This document shows positions 33,165-43,445 of a stretch of DNA of 64,000 nt, piece by piece; position 1 is the stretch's first letter; each line of letters opens with the position of its first letter. The stretch covers positions 1 to 64,000 of the forward strand of contig NZ_LGKG01000145.1 of NCBI RefSeq assembly GCF_001294335.1, read 5' to 3'. Source of the stretch: Streptomyces chattanoogensis. GTDB taxonomy: Bacteria > Actinomycetota > Actinomycetes > Streptomycetales > Streptomycetaceae. The translations under genes were made by a program, and so were the position numbers. The notes beneath the pieces are model-generated. The model made no database searches, had not been told where the DNA came from, and was given only the letters and a program-made list of their open reading frames with translations.

Positions 33165-34030
33165 GGTGTCCGGAGGCCGCGGATGCTCCTCCCCTGACCT
33201 GGCTGTATGTGCCCGGCGACCGGCCGGATACGGTCGCCAAGGCGCTGCGCTGCGGGGCGGATGTGGTCGTCGTCGATCTGGAGGACGCGGTCGCCGGGGA
33301 CCGCAAGGAGTACGCGCTGCGCGCCACCGCCGAGCTGCTGGCCGATGCGGCGCCGGGCGGGGGTTGCGGCCCGCCGGTCCATGTGCGTGTCAATGCGCTC
33401 GACGGGCCGCTCGCGGAGACCGAGATCCGTACCCTGGCCGGGCTGCCGGGCCTGGCGGGGCTGCGGCTGCCCAAGGTGCAGGGGCCGGCCGATGTCCACC
33501 GGGCCACCGTCTGGGCGGGCGACGGCGGGGGGTCCGAGCGGCTCGCCCTGTATGCCCTGCTGGAGTCGGCGCTCGGTATCGAGCACGCCTTCGCCATCGC
33601 CACGGCGCACCCCGCGCTGCGCGGGCTCGCGCTCGGCGAGGCGGATCTGCGGGCGGAGCTGGGGGTGCGGGACGAGGCGGGGCTGGCCTGGCCGCGCAGC
33701 CGGGCGGTGGTCGCGGCGCGGGCGGCCGGTCTGGCGCCGCCGGCGCAGTCGGTCCATCCGGACGTACGCGATACGGACGGGCTGGCGCGGTCCTGTGCGC
33801 AGGGCCGGGACCTGGGTTTCTGGGGCCGGGCGGCGATCCATCCGCGGCAGCTGCCGGTGATCGAGGCGGCTTATCTTCCGTCGGCGGCGGAGATCGAGGC
33901 GGCGCAGGAGGTCGTGGGGGCGGCGGGGGCGGGGGCGCTGGCGCTGCCGGACGGGCGGTTCGTGGATGCGGCGGTGGTGGCGGGGGCGCGGCGGGTGCTG
34001 GCGCTGGCGCGCGCCGTACGGCGTGGTTGA
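33161..34030 (+). CDS. CitE-like lyase (HpcH/HpaI aldolase / citrate lyase beta family)
   Basis: A 289-aa TIM-barrel lyase of the CitE-like family (citramalyl-CoA, malyl-CoA or beta-methylmalyl-CoA lyases), Mg2+-dependent. Motifs: LYVPGDRPD at the first strand, VVVVDLEDAV with Glu41-Asp42, VRVN, LRLPKVQ, YALLESALG, LGEADL and FWGRAAIHPRQ. No other citrate lyase subunit is nearby, so it should act on a CoA thioester made by the coupled CoA-transferase. The GTG 33161 overlaps the previous stop (GTGA). It ends the DraG/CoA-transferase run; a 16-bp hairpin follows. Confidence 0.92.
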   Translation: MRCPEAADAPPLTWLYVPGDRPDTVAKALRCGADVVVVDLEDAVAGDRKEYALRATAELLADAAPGGGCGPPVHVRVNALDGPLAETEIRTLAGLPGLAGLRLPKVQGPADVHRATVWAGDGGGSERLALYALLESALGIEHAFAIATAHPALRGLALGEADLRAELGVRDEAGLAWPRSRAVVAARAAGLAPPAQSVHPDVRDTDGLARSCAQGRDLGFWGRAAIHPRQLPVIEAAYLPSAAEIEAAQEVVGAAGAGALALPDGRFVDAAVVAGARRVLALARAVRRG

Positions 34031-34116
34031 GCGGGGCAGGAGCCGTTGTCGGTTGCGGTGGGTGGTCGGCGGGTCGGCGTGCACCCGTTGCCGGGCCCGG
34101 CTTCGTACAGCAAAGG

Positions 34117-34153
34117 GCCGGGCGGCCCCGATGCCGTATCGGGGCCGCCCGGC
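34117..34153. terminator. Strong bidirectional hairpin terminator between the CitE-like gene and lgt
   Basis: A perfect 16-bp stem (34117-34132 with 34138-34153) and 5-nt loop GCCGT, between convergent genes. Confidence 0.9.
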
Positions 34154-34175
34154 GCTGTGGTGATCGTCTGCCGTG

Positions 34176-35231
34176 TCAGGGCTTCTTGGTGCCGCCGCTG
34201 CCGGCGGGCGAGTCGGCATCCGCCGGGTCGTCGTCCTCGGCCTTCTCGGCCTCGGCGTCGCCGGGTGCATCCTTCTCCGGCGCGTCGTCGCCCTTCGCCT
34301 CGGTCTTCCCTGCGGACTTCTCCGCCGCGGGCTTCTCGACGGACACCTTGTCACCGGCGGTGTCGGCACCGTCGGCGCTCTCGCCGTCGGCATCCTCGCC
34401 CTCCGCGAGCTGCGCCCCCGGCTCGACGACCGCTTCGCGGCCCGGGGCCTTCCTGGCGGAGACCACCATGTAGACGACGGCCAGGACGAAGACGATCAGC
34501 GAGGTCCAGACGTTCAGCCGCAGGCCCAGGATGTGGTGCGCCTCGTCGACCCGCATGTACTCGATCCAGCCGCGGCCCGCGCAGTAGGCGGCGACGTACA
34601 GGGCGAAGGCCCGTCCGTGGCCGAGCCGGAAGCGCTTGTCGGCCCAGATCACCAGGGCGGCGACGCCCAGGCACCACAGGCACTCGTAGAGGAAGGTCGG
34701 GTGGTAGGTGCCGCCGATGCGTCCGATGGCCGGGTCGGGGCTGATCTCCAGCGCCCAGGGCAGATCGGTGGGCTTGCCGTACAGCTCCTGGTTGAACCAG
34801 TTGCCCCAGCGGCCGATCGCCTGGCCGATGGCGAGGCCCGGGGCCAGCGCGTCGGCGTAGGCGGGCAGCGGGATTCCGCGGCGGCGGCAGCCGATCCAGG
34901 CGCCCACCGCACCGAGCGCGACCGCGCCCCAGATGCCGAGGCCGCCCTGCCACACCTTGAGGGCGTCGATGAGGTGGCCGTCCTTGCCGAAGTACGGCTC
35001 GGGCGTCGTGATGACGTGGTAGAGGCGTCCGCCGACGAGTCCGAAGGGCACCGCCCACACCGCGATGTCCGCGACCGTTCCGGAGCGGCCGCCGCGCTGG
35101 ATCCAGCGCTTGTTGCCGAGCCAGACGCCGACGAAGACGCCGATGATGATGCAGAACGCGTAGCCGCGCAGCGGGATCGGGCCGAGGTGTACGACGCCGA
35201 CCGACGGGCTGGGAATGAATGCGAGGTCCAT
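34176..35231 (-). CDS. lgt: Prolipoprotein diacylglyceryl transferase
   Basis: Integral membrane enzyme that transfers diacylglycerol from phosphatidylglycerol to the lipobox cysteine of prolipoproteins. The protein is 351 aa from ATG 35231; the extension upstream is not conserved in character. Seven membrane segments cover residues 1-260. The Lgt signature is AIGRWGNWFNQELYG, with GGRLYHVI and YHPTFLYECLW as further conserved motifs. The last 90 residues are a highly charged Glu/Asp/Lys/Ala tail, longer than in most Lgt proteins. It sits downstream of the trpBA and DsbA-like genes on the same strand. Confidence 0.96.
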   Translation of the reverse strand: MDLAFIPSPSVGVVHLGPIPLRGYAFCIIIGVFVGVWLGNKRWIQRGGRSGTVADIAVWAVPFGLVGGRLYHVITTPEPYFGKDGHLIDALKVWQGGLGIWGAVALGAVGAWIGCRRRGIPLPAYADALAPGLAIGQAIGRWGNWFNQELYGKPTDLPWALEISPDPAIGRIGGTYHPTFLYECLWCLGVAALVIWADKRFRLGHGRAFALYVAAYCAGRGWIEYMRVDEAHHILGLRLNVWTSLIVFVLAVVYMVVSARKAPGREAVVEPGAQLAEGEDADGESADGADTAGDKVSVEKPAAEKSAGKTEAKGDDAPEKDAPGDAEAEKAEDDDPADADSPAGSGGTKKP

Positions 35232-35361
35232 GGCAGGGACGACGCTACCGCGCCGGGCGGGGTCGGCGACAACCACACCCGGCTACGGCTGCGTAACGAC
35301 CCTGGCGTATCGCGCGATGACGCTGGGTGTCCGGGGTCGTGGGCGCTGCCGGGCACGCGTG

Positions 35362-36276
35362 CTACGAGGGCGAGGCGCTCGGCTGCGGCTGCTGTGGGGT
35401 TCCGGTCGCCGGCTGCGACTCCGGCCGGGACGTCTTCGGTGTCTGTGACGTCTCGGGTGTCTGTGATGCCTGCGGGGGCGTCTGGGGCTTGCCGGGCTGC
35501 TTGCCCTTGTTGGCGGCGAGCACCGTCTTCTTCAGGTCCGCGGCGGTGAAGCGGCCGCCCTTTTCCTTCGAGAGGTCCTTGCCGTTGAGCAGGACGGTGG
35601 GGGTGCCCTGGAATCCGGAGCCGGCGAAGGCGGTGTTGGACTTCTCCACGAAGCCTTCGTAGCGGCCGTCGTTGACGCACTTGGTGAAGGCGGCGGACGG
35701 CAGTCCCTTGACCTTTTCGGCGAGCTGGAGGAGGTGCCGGTTGTCGGCGAACTTGTCCTGCTGCTCGGGCGGCTGGTGGGCGTAGAGCACGTCGTGGTAC
35801 TCGCGGAACCGGCCGGCGTCCTGGGCGCAGAGCGCGGCGTTGGCGGCCCTGAGGGAGCCCTTGCCGCCGGTGTTGCCGTCGATGATCGTGACGAGGTGGT
35901 ATTCGGTCTTGAGGTGGCCGGAGTCCTCGAGTTCGTGGAGGACGGGGCGGAAGCCGGTCTCGAACTGGCGGCAGGCGGGGCAGCGGAAGTCCTCCCACAC
36001 CGTGAGGGTGGAGGGGGCGTCCAGGGCGCCTACGGGGATGGCGGGCTTGTCGCCGCCGCTGGCCTGCCGGGGGCGGGCGGATTCGTTGTCCGTGCTGTTT
36101 CCGCCGCCGCCGGACATCGAGGCCCAGACGCCGATGCCGCCGGCGATCGCCAGCGCCGCCACCACCGATCCGGCGACGATCGCCTGGCGGCTGCGCCGGG
36201 CGCGGGCCTGGTCCTTGGCCCGTTGTGCGTGCAGCCGCTCGCGGGCGCTGCGCTTTGCGTCATGATTCTGGTTCAC
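35362..36276 (-). CDS. Membrane-anchored DsbA-like thioredoxin-fold protein
   Basis: A 304-aa extracytoplasmic thiol-disulfide protein. The N-terminal cytoplasmic stretch is basic (RSARERLHAQRAKDQARARR), then one membrane segment (IVAGSVVAALAIAGGIGVWA), then a DsbA-type thioredoxin fold with active site FRCPACRQF and cis-Pro loop GFQGTPTVLLNG. The tail is Pro/Gln/Ser/Thr-rich (repeating QTP/TSQTP). GTG 36276 was chosen because the in-frame GTG at 36312 lies inside the trpA terminator hairpin. Role: oxidative folding or reduction of exported proteins; partner unknown. Confidence 0.88.
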   Translation of the reverse strand: MNQNHDAKRSARERLHAQRAKDQARARRSRQAIVAGSVVAALAIAGGIGVWASMSGGGGNSTDNESARPRQASGGDKPAIPVGALDAPSTLTVWEDFRCPACRQFETGFRPVLHELEDSGHLKTEYHLVTIIDGNTGGKGSLRAANAALCAQDAGRFREYHDVLYAHQPPEQQDKFADNRHLLQLAEKVKGLPSAAFTKCVNDGRYEGFVEKSNTAFAGSGFQGTPTVLLNGKDLSKEKGGRFTAADLKKTVLAANKGKQPGKPQTPPQASQTPETSQTPKTSRPESQPATGTPQQPQPSASPS

Positions 36277-36292
36277 GTCCCTGGACAACGAA

Positions 36293-36320
36293 GCGGAGGG
36301 GCGCCGCCGCACCCCTCCGC
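36293..36320. terminator. Hairpin downstream of trpA
   Basis: 9-bp stem (36293-36301 with 36312-36320) and 10-nt loop between trpA and the DsbA-like gene. Confidence 0.65.
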
Positions 36321-36380
36321 ACCGATGTTCGCCCTATCGGAGGACAGCTCCCGAGGGCGGTTCCGCGTCCGCGAGCGGCG

Positions 36381-37198
36381 TCAGGTGCGCTTGCGTACGC
36401 CTTCGGCCAGCTCGCCGGCCAGGGCGCGGACCCCGGTCAGACCGGCGTCAATGTCGCCGTCCGCGGTCAGCAGCCGCTTGACGAACGCCGATCCGACGAT
36501 CACGCCGTCCGCGAACTGGGCGACCTCGGCGGCCTGTTCGGCGTTGGAGACGCCTAGCCCGACGCACACCGGCAGAGTGGTGGTGGCGCGGGTGCGGTCC
36601 ACCAGGTCCTGTGCCTCGCGGCCGACGGACTCACGAGTGCCGGTGACGCCCATCAGGGACGCGGCGTAGACGAAGCCGGTGCCGGCCGCGGTGATCTTGG
36701 CGAGGCGTGCGTCGCGGCTGCTCGGCGCGACCACGAAGACGGTGGCGAGGCCGTGCTGCGCGGCGGCCTTGCGCCATACCTCGGACTCCTCGACCGGCAG
36801 GTCGGGCAGGATGCAGCCGGCGCCGCCCGCCTCGGCGAGGTCGGCGGCGAAGCGCTCGACGCCGTAGGCGTCGACGGGGTTCCAGTACGTCATGCACAGC
36901 ACCGGCGCTCCGGTGGCGGCGTGCACCTCGCGGACCGTGCGGATGACGTCGACGGTCTTGATGCCGCCGCGCAGGGCGATGTCGTCGGCGGTCTGGATGA
37001 CGGGGCCGTCCAGGACCGGGTCGCTGTGCGGGAGGCCGACCTCGACGATGTCGCAGCCGCCGTCCAGCATTTCGGTCATGGCGCGGATGCCGCCGTCGAC
37101 GGTCGGGAAGCCGGCCGGGAGGTAGCCGACGAGGGCCGCGCGGTTCTCGGTGCGGGCCTGGGCCAGCACGGAGTTCAGGAGTTCCACGTTGCCTGCCA

Positions 37199-37199
<1 letters not shown>
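36381..37199 (-). CDS. trpA: Tryptophan synthase alpha subunit
   Basis: Cleaves indole-3-glycerol phosphate to indole and glyceraldehyde-3-phosphate, with indole channelled to TrpB. The protein is 272 aa. The catalytic acids are Glu53 in IVEVGLP and Asp64 in VLDGP, with the same 11-residue spacing as E. coli Glu49/Asp60. The phosphate-binding loop VGLGVSNAEQ and GVIVGSAFVK are present. ATG 37199 overlaps the trpB stop (ATGA), so the pair is coupled for 1:1 synthesis. Confidence 0.97.
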
Positions 37200-38479
<1,280 letters not shown>

Positions 38480-38704
38480 CTGAGGCACTCCTAGTCCGGG
38501 GCTCTCGCCCCGGAAGTCCGGGTATGTCGGGATATATGGAACGGGGACATCACGGTAGGCGGCGCGCAGGACGCGGGGTCGCCGACGACGCGGAACGACT
38601 GGTACCGGTTCGGTGGAAGAACGGGGACCTGTTCCGCGGCGGGTTCCCCTGCCGGTGGCGGACCGCTCGGCGGCGGATCGCTCCGTGGCGGGGAGGGCGG
38701 CGCG

Positions 38705-38947
38705 TCAGCGCGCGTTCCGCTCCGGTCGCCATCGCCTGCCGTTGATCTGTCCCGGTTCGGACCCGATGTGGTACCGGACCCGCCGTCCGTGCACCCGCCG
38801 CGCGGGCGCCCGGCAGCCGCGCGGCCGGCATCCGCGGCTCAGCGCGGGGTACGGGACGCGGGCGGCCCCCGCCGCGGCGCGCACGCCTGCCGGACCCGGG
38901 TGCACTCCCCGGGCCGGGCGGCGGATGCCTGCGGCGGTGGCGGTCAT
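38705..38947 (-). CDS. trpM: TrpM-like small protein (tryptophan biosynthesis modulator)
   Basis: A small basic protein of about 80 aa between trpC and trpB. The conserved part is the C-terminal 45 residues: CRPRGCRAPARRV, then GRRVRYHIG and EPGQINGRRW, which match my memory of Streptomyces TrpM, reported in S. coelicolor to modulate tryptophan synthesis and development. The start is uncertain: ATG 38947 lacks a good ribosome site, and GTG codons inside the frame would give a shorter product. It is co-directional with trpC upstream (gap 73 nt) and trpB downstream (gap 225 nt). Confidence 0.7.
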   Translation of the reverse strand: MTATAAGIRRPARGVHPGPAGVRAAAGAARVPYPALSRGCRPRGCRAPARRVHGRRVRYHIGSEPGQINGRRWRPERNAR

Positions 38948-39020
38948 GTCTGTCGCTGCTGTCGTCTCTGCCGTGTCGGTCGGGGTGTCTGCGAGGCCGT
39001 GTCTGCCGACGGTCCGGGCC

Positions 39021-39830
39021 TCAGGACCGGCCGTGCCGGATCGCCGGGTGGGAGCCCGCGGCGACCAGGTCGGCGACCGCGGTCCTGGGGTCCTTGCCGG
39101 TGACCAGGGACTCGCCGACCAGGACCGCGTCCGCACCGTCGTTGGCGTAGGCGATCAGGTCGTGCGGGCCGCGGACGCCGGACTCGGCGATCTTGACGAT
39201 GTGGTCGGGGATCTCGGGGGCGACCCGGGCGAAGTTGCCGCGGTCGACCTCGAGGGTCTTCAGATCACGGGCGTTGACGCCGATGATCCGGGCGCCGGCG
39301 TCCACCGCGCGGGCGACCTCCTCCTCGTCGTGCACCTCGACCAGCGGCGTCAGGCCGATCGACTCGGCCCGCTCGATCAGCGAGACCAGCGCGGGCTGCT
39401 CCAGCGCGGCGACGATCAGCAGGGCGAGGTCGGCGCCGTACGCGCGGGCCTCCCACAGCTGGTAGGCGGTGACGATGAAGTCCTTGCGCAGGACGGGGAT
39501 GTCGACCTTGGCGCGGACCGCTTCCAGGTCGGCCAGCGAGCCGCCGAACCGGCGCTGTTCGGTGAGGACGGAGATGACGGCGGCGCCGCCCGCTTCGTAG
39601 TCGGCGGCCAGCCCCGCCGGGTCGGCGATCGCGGCGAGCGCGCCCTTGGAGGGGCTGGAGCGCTTGACCTCGCAGATCACCGTGACGTTCTCGCCCTTGA
39701 GGGCCGCCACGCCGTCCTTGGCCGGGCGTGCCTTCCGGGCCCGCTCCTTGAGCTCGTCGAGGCTGACGCGTGCCTGCCGCTCTGCGAGGTCGGCGCGGAC
39801 TCCGTCGATGATCTCGTCGAGCACACTCAC
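39021..39830 (-). CDS. trpC: Indole-3-glycerol phosphate synthase
   Basis: Converts 1-(2-carboxyphenylamino)-1-deoxyribulose 5-phosphate to indole-3-glycerol phosphate. The protein is 269 aa from GTG 39830, which has AAGGAGG 8 nt upstream. TIM-barrel motifs: [11 protein letters not shown] with the catalytic Lys, [32 protein letters not shown] and AESGVRG. Monofunctional: there is no fused TrpF, whose step is supplied by PriA. Confidence 0.96.
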   Translation of the reverse strand: MSVLDEIIDGVRADLAERQARVSLDELKERARKARPAKDGVAALKGENVTVICEVKRSSPSKGALAAIADPAGLAADYEAGGAAVISVLTEQRRFGGSLADLEAVRAKVDIPVLRKDFIVTAYQLWEARAYGADLALLIVAALEQPALVSLIERAESIGLTPLVEVHDEEEVARAVDAGARIIGVNARDLKTLEVDRGNFARVAPEIPDHIVKIAESGVRGPHDLIAYANDGADAVLVGESLVTGKDPRTAVADLVAAGSHPAIRHGRS

Positions 39831-40029
39831 GCGAGCGGCCTCCTTCTCGAGGGGTGGGGGCGGACGGTGACCCCCGGTACGAGGTGTTGTACGACGTTCC
39901 GTACGGGGTGCCGTCTCATCAGGCACTCCGATGGTATCCGCCATGGGGCGCAGGTCCCGCATCCGGTTGACGGCGGTCCCACCACCTGGACAAAGGGCGG
40001 TGTCCGGAAGTCCCCGGACGGGCGGCCGG

Positions 40030-40485
40030 TCATGGCGTCGGACCGGCGCCGAGGGGGATCAGTCCGGCGCCGAAGGGGAGGTTGCGGACGACGGTGAAGG
40101 CCAGCAGCAGGCCGCCGAGCGCCCACCAGTGGACGGGGGCGGGCCGCGGGCCGGGGGTGCGGCGGCCGAGGGCCGCGCGCACGAGCCAGAGGGCACAGAA
40201 GGCCGCGAAGGCGGCGTAGCCGGCCACCGCGAGGGCGTTGGCGTGGAGGGCGGCGGCGAGGTCACCGTGCGCGACGGCGTGGGCGCTGCGGAGGCCGCCG
40301 CAGGCCGGGCAGTAGATGCCGGTGAGGTGCAGCAGCGGGCAGACGGGGTAGTGGCCGGGCTCGCCGGGGTCGACGGCGCCGACCAGGGCGAAGGCCGCGG
40401 CGGCGGCCGCGGCGGTGCCCAGCGGCGCCGCGAGCCGGCGCGGCAGGCCGCCCGCCATCCGGGCTTCGGCCACGGGATCGGTCAC
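40030..40485 (-). CDS. DUF2752 membrane protein
   Basis: A 151-aa membrane protein with the DUF2752 signature: [29 protein letters not shown] (Cys pairs plus His), flanked by membrane segments ([44 protein letters not shown]). The function of this family is unknown; the conserved Cys/His could bind metal. Start GTG 40485. It is one of three small membrane proteins between trpC and trpE on the same strand. Confidence 0.85.
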   Translation of the reverse strand: MTDPVAEARMAGGLPRRLAAPLGTAAAAAAAFALVGAVDPGEPGHYPVCPLLHLTGIYCPACGGLRSAHAVAHGDLAAALHANALAVAGYAAFAAFCALWLVRAALGRRTPGPRPAPVHWWALGGLLLAFTVVRNLPFGAGLIPLGAGPTP

Positions 40486-40542
40486 GCCCCCATGGTGCGG
40501 CGCAATGCGCGAAGGCGCAGCTTCTCGGCCGCCGTACGGGGC

Positions 40543-40591
40543 CCCCGCGGCGGGCTGGGCCGGGGCGGGAGCCGTTGGTGGTCCCGCCCGG
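40543..40591. repeat. Duplicated ~50-bp intergenic element, copy 1
   Basis: About 46 of 51 positions match 41614-41664. It contains CGGCGGGCTGGGCCGGGGC then GGAGCCGTTGG and GTCCCGCCCGG, which can fold as an imperfect hairpin. Between the DUF2752 and HGxxPAAW genes. Confidence 0.75.
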
Positions 40592-40594
40592 CGG

Positions 40595-40837
40595 TCAGCT
40601 CTCCTGGGGCTGTGCCTTGGCGGCGACGGGCTTGGCGGAGCCCTTGGGCACCGAGCCCATGCCCGCCATGTGCATGATGCCGCCGGCCAGCGCGCCGAGC
40701 CCGATCAGGACGAAGCCTGCGACCATGCCGGGCACGTTCCCCAGGACCATGAAGGCTCCGGCGACGCAGAAGCCGATGAACGAGATGATGACGCCGGTCC
40801 AGGCGGCGGGGGTGTGTCCGTGGCCACTGCTCGACAT
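40595..40837 (-). CDS. Small HGxxPAAW-motif membrane protein
   Basis: An 80-aa protein beginning MSSSGHGHTPAAWTG, the motif that names this actinobacterial family, followed by two membrane segments (VIISFIGFCVAGAFMVLGN and VPGMVAGFVLIGLGALAGGI) and a basic tail. Conserved in the trp region of streptomycetes as far as I know; function unknown. Start ATG 40837. It is downstream of the Trp-associated membrane protein on the same strand. Confidence 0.85.
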   Translation of the reverse strand: MSSSGHGHTPAAWTGVIISFIGFCVAGAFMVLGNVPGMVAGFVLIGLGALAGGIMHMAGMGSVPKGSAKPVAAKAQPQES

Positions 40838-40919
40838 GAGTGCTCCTCGTTGCTCTCTCGCGCCGGGGTCCGGGCGCGGTAATCGTCGTCCATTGTCACC
40901 GATGCCGGGCGGGGCACCG

Positions 40920-41582
40920 TTACCGGGTGGGGTCCTCGCCGCGGTCCAGGGACTTCCAGATCTCCTCCGGGCGGTCCAGATCCGGGGGCGTCTGCGCGCG
41001 CCGGGGACCGCGGGCGCCGCCCGGGGTGCGCTCGTACTTCCCCGACATCGCGGGCCAGTGGCGGCCGCGGACCAGGGCGAGCAGCCCGGCGGCCAGCAGC
41101 AGCAGGCCGCCGGCCGCGGTCGCCCACGGCCAGAGGGTGTGCGTGACGTGATGCACATCGGTGCCCGCCAGACCGACCGCGGTGGCGGCCTTCTCACGCA
41201 GTGCCGAGGTGTCGGCGTTGCCGAGCGCCGAGGCGACGGCGATGCCCAGGCCGCTGAGCGCGAGCAGGGCCGCGACGGCGATCCGGCCGGCCCGGCGGAC
41301 GGCGAAGACGGCGACCAGGGCGGCGAGCCCGACGACGGCCAGCGCGCCGGGCACACCGGTCACATCGCTGCCGGTCACGCTGCGCGGCAGTGCGCCCTGG
41401 GCCAGGACCGCGGTGCCGGTGGCCCAGGTCCGGCTCGCGGCCAGCAGCGTGAGCCCGGCGCCGGCCGCGCCGGACAGCAGCGCCAGGGCGAGACTTCGCC
41501 TGGCGCCGCCGGTCGCTGCGGGCGTCGCGGACGTTGCGGGCGCGGCGTCGGTGGGGGTCTGGGATGCGGCTGCGGCACTCAC
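40920..41582 (-). CDS. Trp biosynthesis-associated membrane protein (TIGR02234 type)
   Basis: A 220-aa membrane protein with about four membrane segments (LALALLSGAAGAGLTLLAA, VPGALAVVGLAALVAVFAV, IAVAALLALSGLGIAVASAL, LWPWATAAGGLLLLAAGLLAL) and a short C-terminal cytoplasmic tail ending LDRPEEIWKSLDRGEDPT. The layout matches the actinobacterial family typically located next to trpE (TIGR02234). Function unproven; transport or sensing of an aromatic compound has been an obvious guess. Start GTG 41582. Confidence 0.85.
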   Translation of the reverse strand: MSAAAASQTPTDAAPATSATPAATGGARRSLALALLSGAAGAGLTLLAASRTWATGTAVLAQGALPRSVTGSDVTGVPGALAVVGLAALVAVFAVRRAGRIAVAALLALSGLGIAVASALGNADTSALREKAATAVGLAGTDVHHVTHTLWPWATAAGGLLLLAAGLLALVRGRHWPAMSGKYERTPGGARGPRRAQTPPDLDRPEEIWKSLDRGEDPTR

Positions 41583-41613
41583 GTGTATCACTATCGCAGC
41601 CCGCCGCAGGGCA

Positions 41614-41664
41614 CCCCGCGGCGGGCTGGGCCGGGGCAGGAGCCGTTGGCCGGGTCCCGCCCGG
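41614..41664. repeat. Duplicated ~50-bp intergenic element, copy 2
   Basis: Near-identical to 40543-40591; lies between trpE and the Trp-associated membrane protein gene. A 17-nt core (CGGGGCAGGAGCCGTTG) also occurs exactly at 34032-34048. Confidence 0.75.
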
Positions 41665-41681
41665 TGGAACACACGCCGCGG

Positions 41682-43226
41682 TTACTTCCCCAGGTGGTTG
41701 GCGGTATGCACGGCCCGCAGCACCGCCGCCGCCTTGTTGCGGCACTCCGTGTCCTCGGCGAGCGGGTCGGAGTCGGCGACGATCCCGGCGCCCGCCTGGA
41801 CGTAGGCGGTGCCGTCCCGCAGCAGCGCCGTACGGATGGCGATGGCCGTATCGGAGTCGCCGGCGAAGTCCAGATAGCCGACACAGCCGCCGTACAGTCC
41901 GCGCCGGGTCGGCTCCAGCTCCTCGATGATCTGCATGGCGCGGGGCTTGGGCGCGCCGGAGAGGGTGCCCGCCGGGAAGCAGGCGGTGAGCACGTCGAAG
42001 GCGGTACGGCCGTCCGCCACCGTCCCCGTCACCGTCGACACGATGTGCATGACATGGCTGTAGCGCTCGACGGACATGAAGTCGACGACCTCGACGCTGC
42101 CCGGCTCGCAGACCCGGCCGAGGTCGTTGCGGCCCAGGTCGACGAGCATCAGATGCTCGGCACGCTCCTTGGGGTCGGCCATCAGCTCGTCGGCGAGCGC
42201 CTGGTCCTCCTGGACCGTCGCACCGCGCGGCCGGGTGCCGGCGATGGGGTGCACCATCGCCCTGCCGCCCTCGACCTTGACCAGCGCCTCGGGGCTGGAG
42301 CCGACGACGTCGAAGCCCGCGCCGTCCGGGCCGTCGGCGCTCTCGAAGCGGAAGAGGTACATGTACGGGCTGGGGTTGGTCGCCCGCAGCACCCGGTAGA
42401 CGTCCAACGCGCTTGCCGTACAAGGGGTTTCGAACCGCTGCGAGGGCACCACCTGGAAGGCCTCGCCGGCCCGGATGCGCTCCTTGACGTCCTCGACGGC
42501 CTCCTGGAACGCGGGGCCGCCCCACTCGGCGGTGTACGGCGGCACCTCGGACGGCGGCAGCGCCGCGGCGCTCGCGGGCGCGGGGCGGGCCAGGTCGTAG
42601 GCCATGGCGTCCAGCCGGGCCACCGCGTCCGCGTACGCCTCGTCGACGCCGGTCTCGAGGTCGTTGTGGTTGATCGCGTTGGCGATCAGCAGGACCGTGC
42701 CGTTCCAGTGGTCGAGGACCGCGAGGTCGGAGGTGAGCAGCATGGTCAGCTCGGGCAGCCGGAGGTCGTCCCGGGTGCTGTCGCCGATCTTCTCCAGGCG
42801 GCGCACGATGTCGTACCCGAGGTAGCCGACCATGCCGCCGGTGAACGGCGGCAGCCCCGCGCCCTCGACCAGGTCGTGCGGGGTGTGCAGCGCCTCGACG
42901 GTGGCGCGCAGCGCGGCCAGCGGGTCGCCGCCGGTGGGCACGCCGACGGGCGGGGTGCCCAGCCAGTGAGCCTGGCCGTCGCGGGTGGTGAGCGTCGCGG
43001 CGCTGCGGACGCCGATGAACGAGTACCGCGACCACGTGCGGCCGTTCTCCGCGGATTCGAGCAGGAAGGTGCCCGGGCGTTCGGCGGCGAGCTTGCGGTA
43101 CAGGCCGACCGGGGTGTCGCCGTCGGCGAGGAGCCGCCTGGTGACCGGGATGACCCGGCGGTCCTTCGCGAGGGTGCGGAAGTTCTCGAGATTCGGAGTC
43201 GCGGTGCCGGTGGTTCCCGTGGTCAT
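41682..43226 (-). CDS. trpE: Anthranilate synthase component I
   Basis: Converts chorismate and ammonia to anthranilate, the committed step of tryptophan synthesis. The protein is 514 aa with the N-terminal regulatory domain (FLLES, the tryptophan-binding motif) and the chorismate-binding domain: [56 protein letters not shown] and GYLDFAG. No trpG is adjacent, so the glutaminase comes from elsewhere. The start ATG 43226 has only a weak AGGA upstream. A 298-nt leader separates it from hisI; I found no Trp-codon-rich leader peptide there. Confidence 0.97.
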   Translation of the reverse strand: MTTGTTGTATPNLENFRTLAKDRRVIPVTRRLLADGDTPVGLYRKLAAERPGTFLLESAENGRTWSRYSFIGVRSAATLTTRDGQAHWLGTPPVGVPTGGDPLAALRATVEALHTPHDLVEGAGLPPFTGGMVGYLGYDIVRRLEKIGDSTRDDLRLPELTMLLTSDLAVLDHWNGTVLLIANAINHNDLETGVDEAYADAVARLDAMAYDLARPAPASAAALPPSEVPPYTAEWGGPAFQEAVEDVKERIRAGEAFQVVPSQRFETPCTASALDVYRVLRATNPSPYMYLFRFESADGPDGAGFDVVGSSPEALVKVEGGRAMVHPIAGTRPRGATVQEDQALADELMADPKERAEHLMLVDLGRNDLGRVCEPGSVEVVDFMSVERYSHVMHIVSTVTGTVADGRTAFDVLTACFPAGTLSGAPKPRAMQIIEELEPTRRGLYGGCVGYLDFAGDSDTAIAIRTALLRDGTAYVQAGAGIVADSDPLAEDTECRNKAAAVLRAVHTANHLGK

Positions 43227-43385
43227 GGCGTCGGATCCTAGTAGTGATCAGCGCGGTGCGCGGTGCGCGTCCGGCTGGTGGTCCGCGGATGCGGATGTCG
43301 CCTCCCGTGCTGCCGGCCTTCTGTCGGAAACCACCGGCGCCGCCGTCCGCCTCCTGTCGGTCCGCCTCCCGTGCCGCTTCCTCTG

Positions 43386-43421
43386 TCTCGGCAACGATGA
43401 CGGAGCGTGATGCGTTCCCGG
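43386..43421. repeat. Dispersed 37-bp near-repeat, copy B
   Basis: In the trpE-hisI gap, matching 28955-28991 at about 33 positions with a single indel. Not part of a recognisable gene. Confidence 0.6.
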
Positions 43422-43445
43422 ATCCCCGCGAATCGCCGCCGGTTC

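Noticed and set aside
36277..36312. Earlier GTG start (36312) for the DsbA-like gene
   Set aside because: It lies within the trpA terminator hairpin and its ribosome site would abut the start; GTG 36276 gives the expected basic N-terminus.
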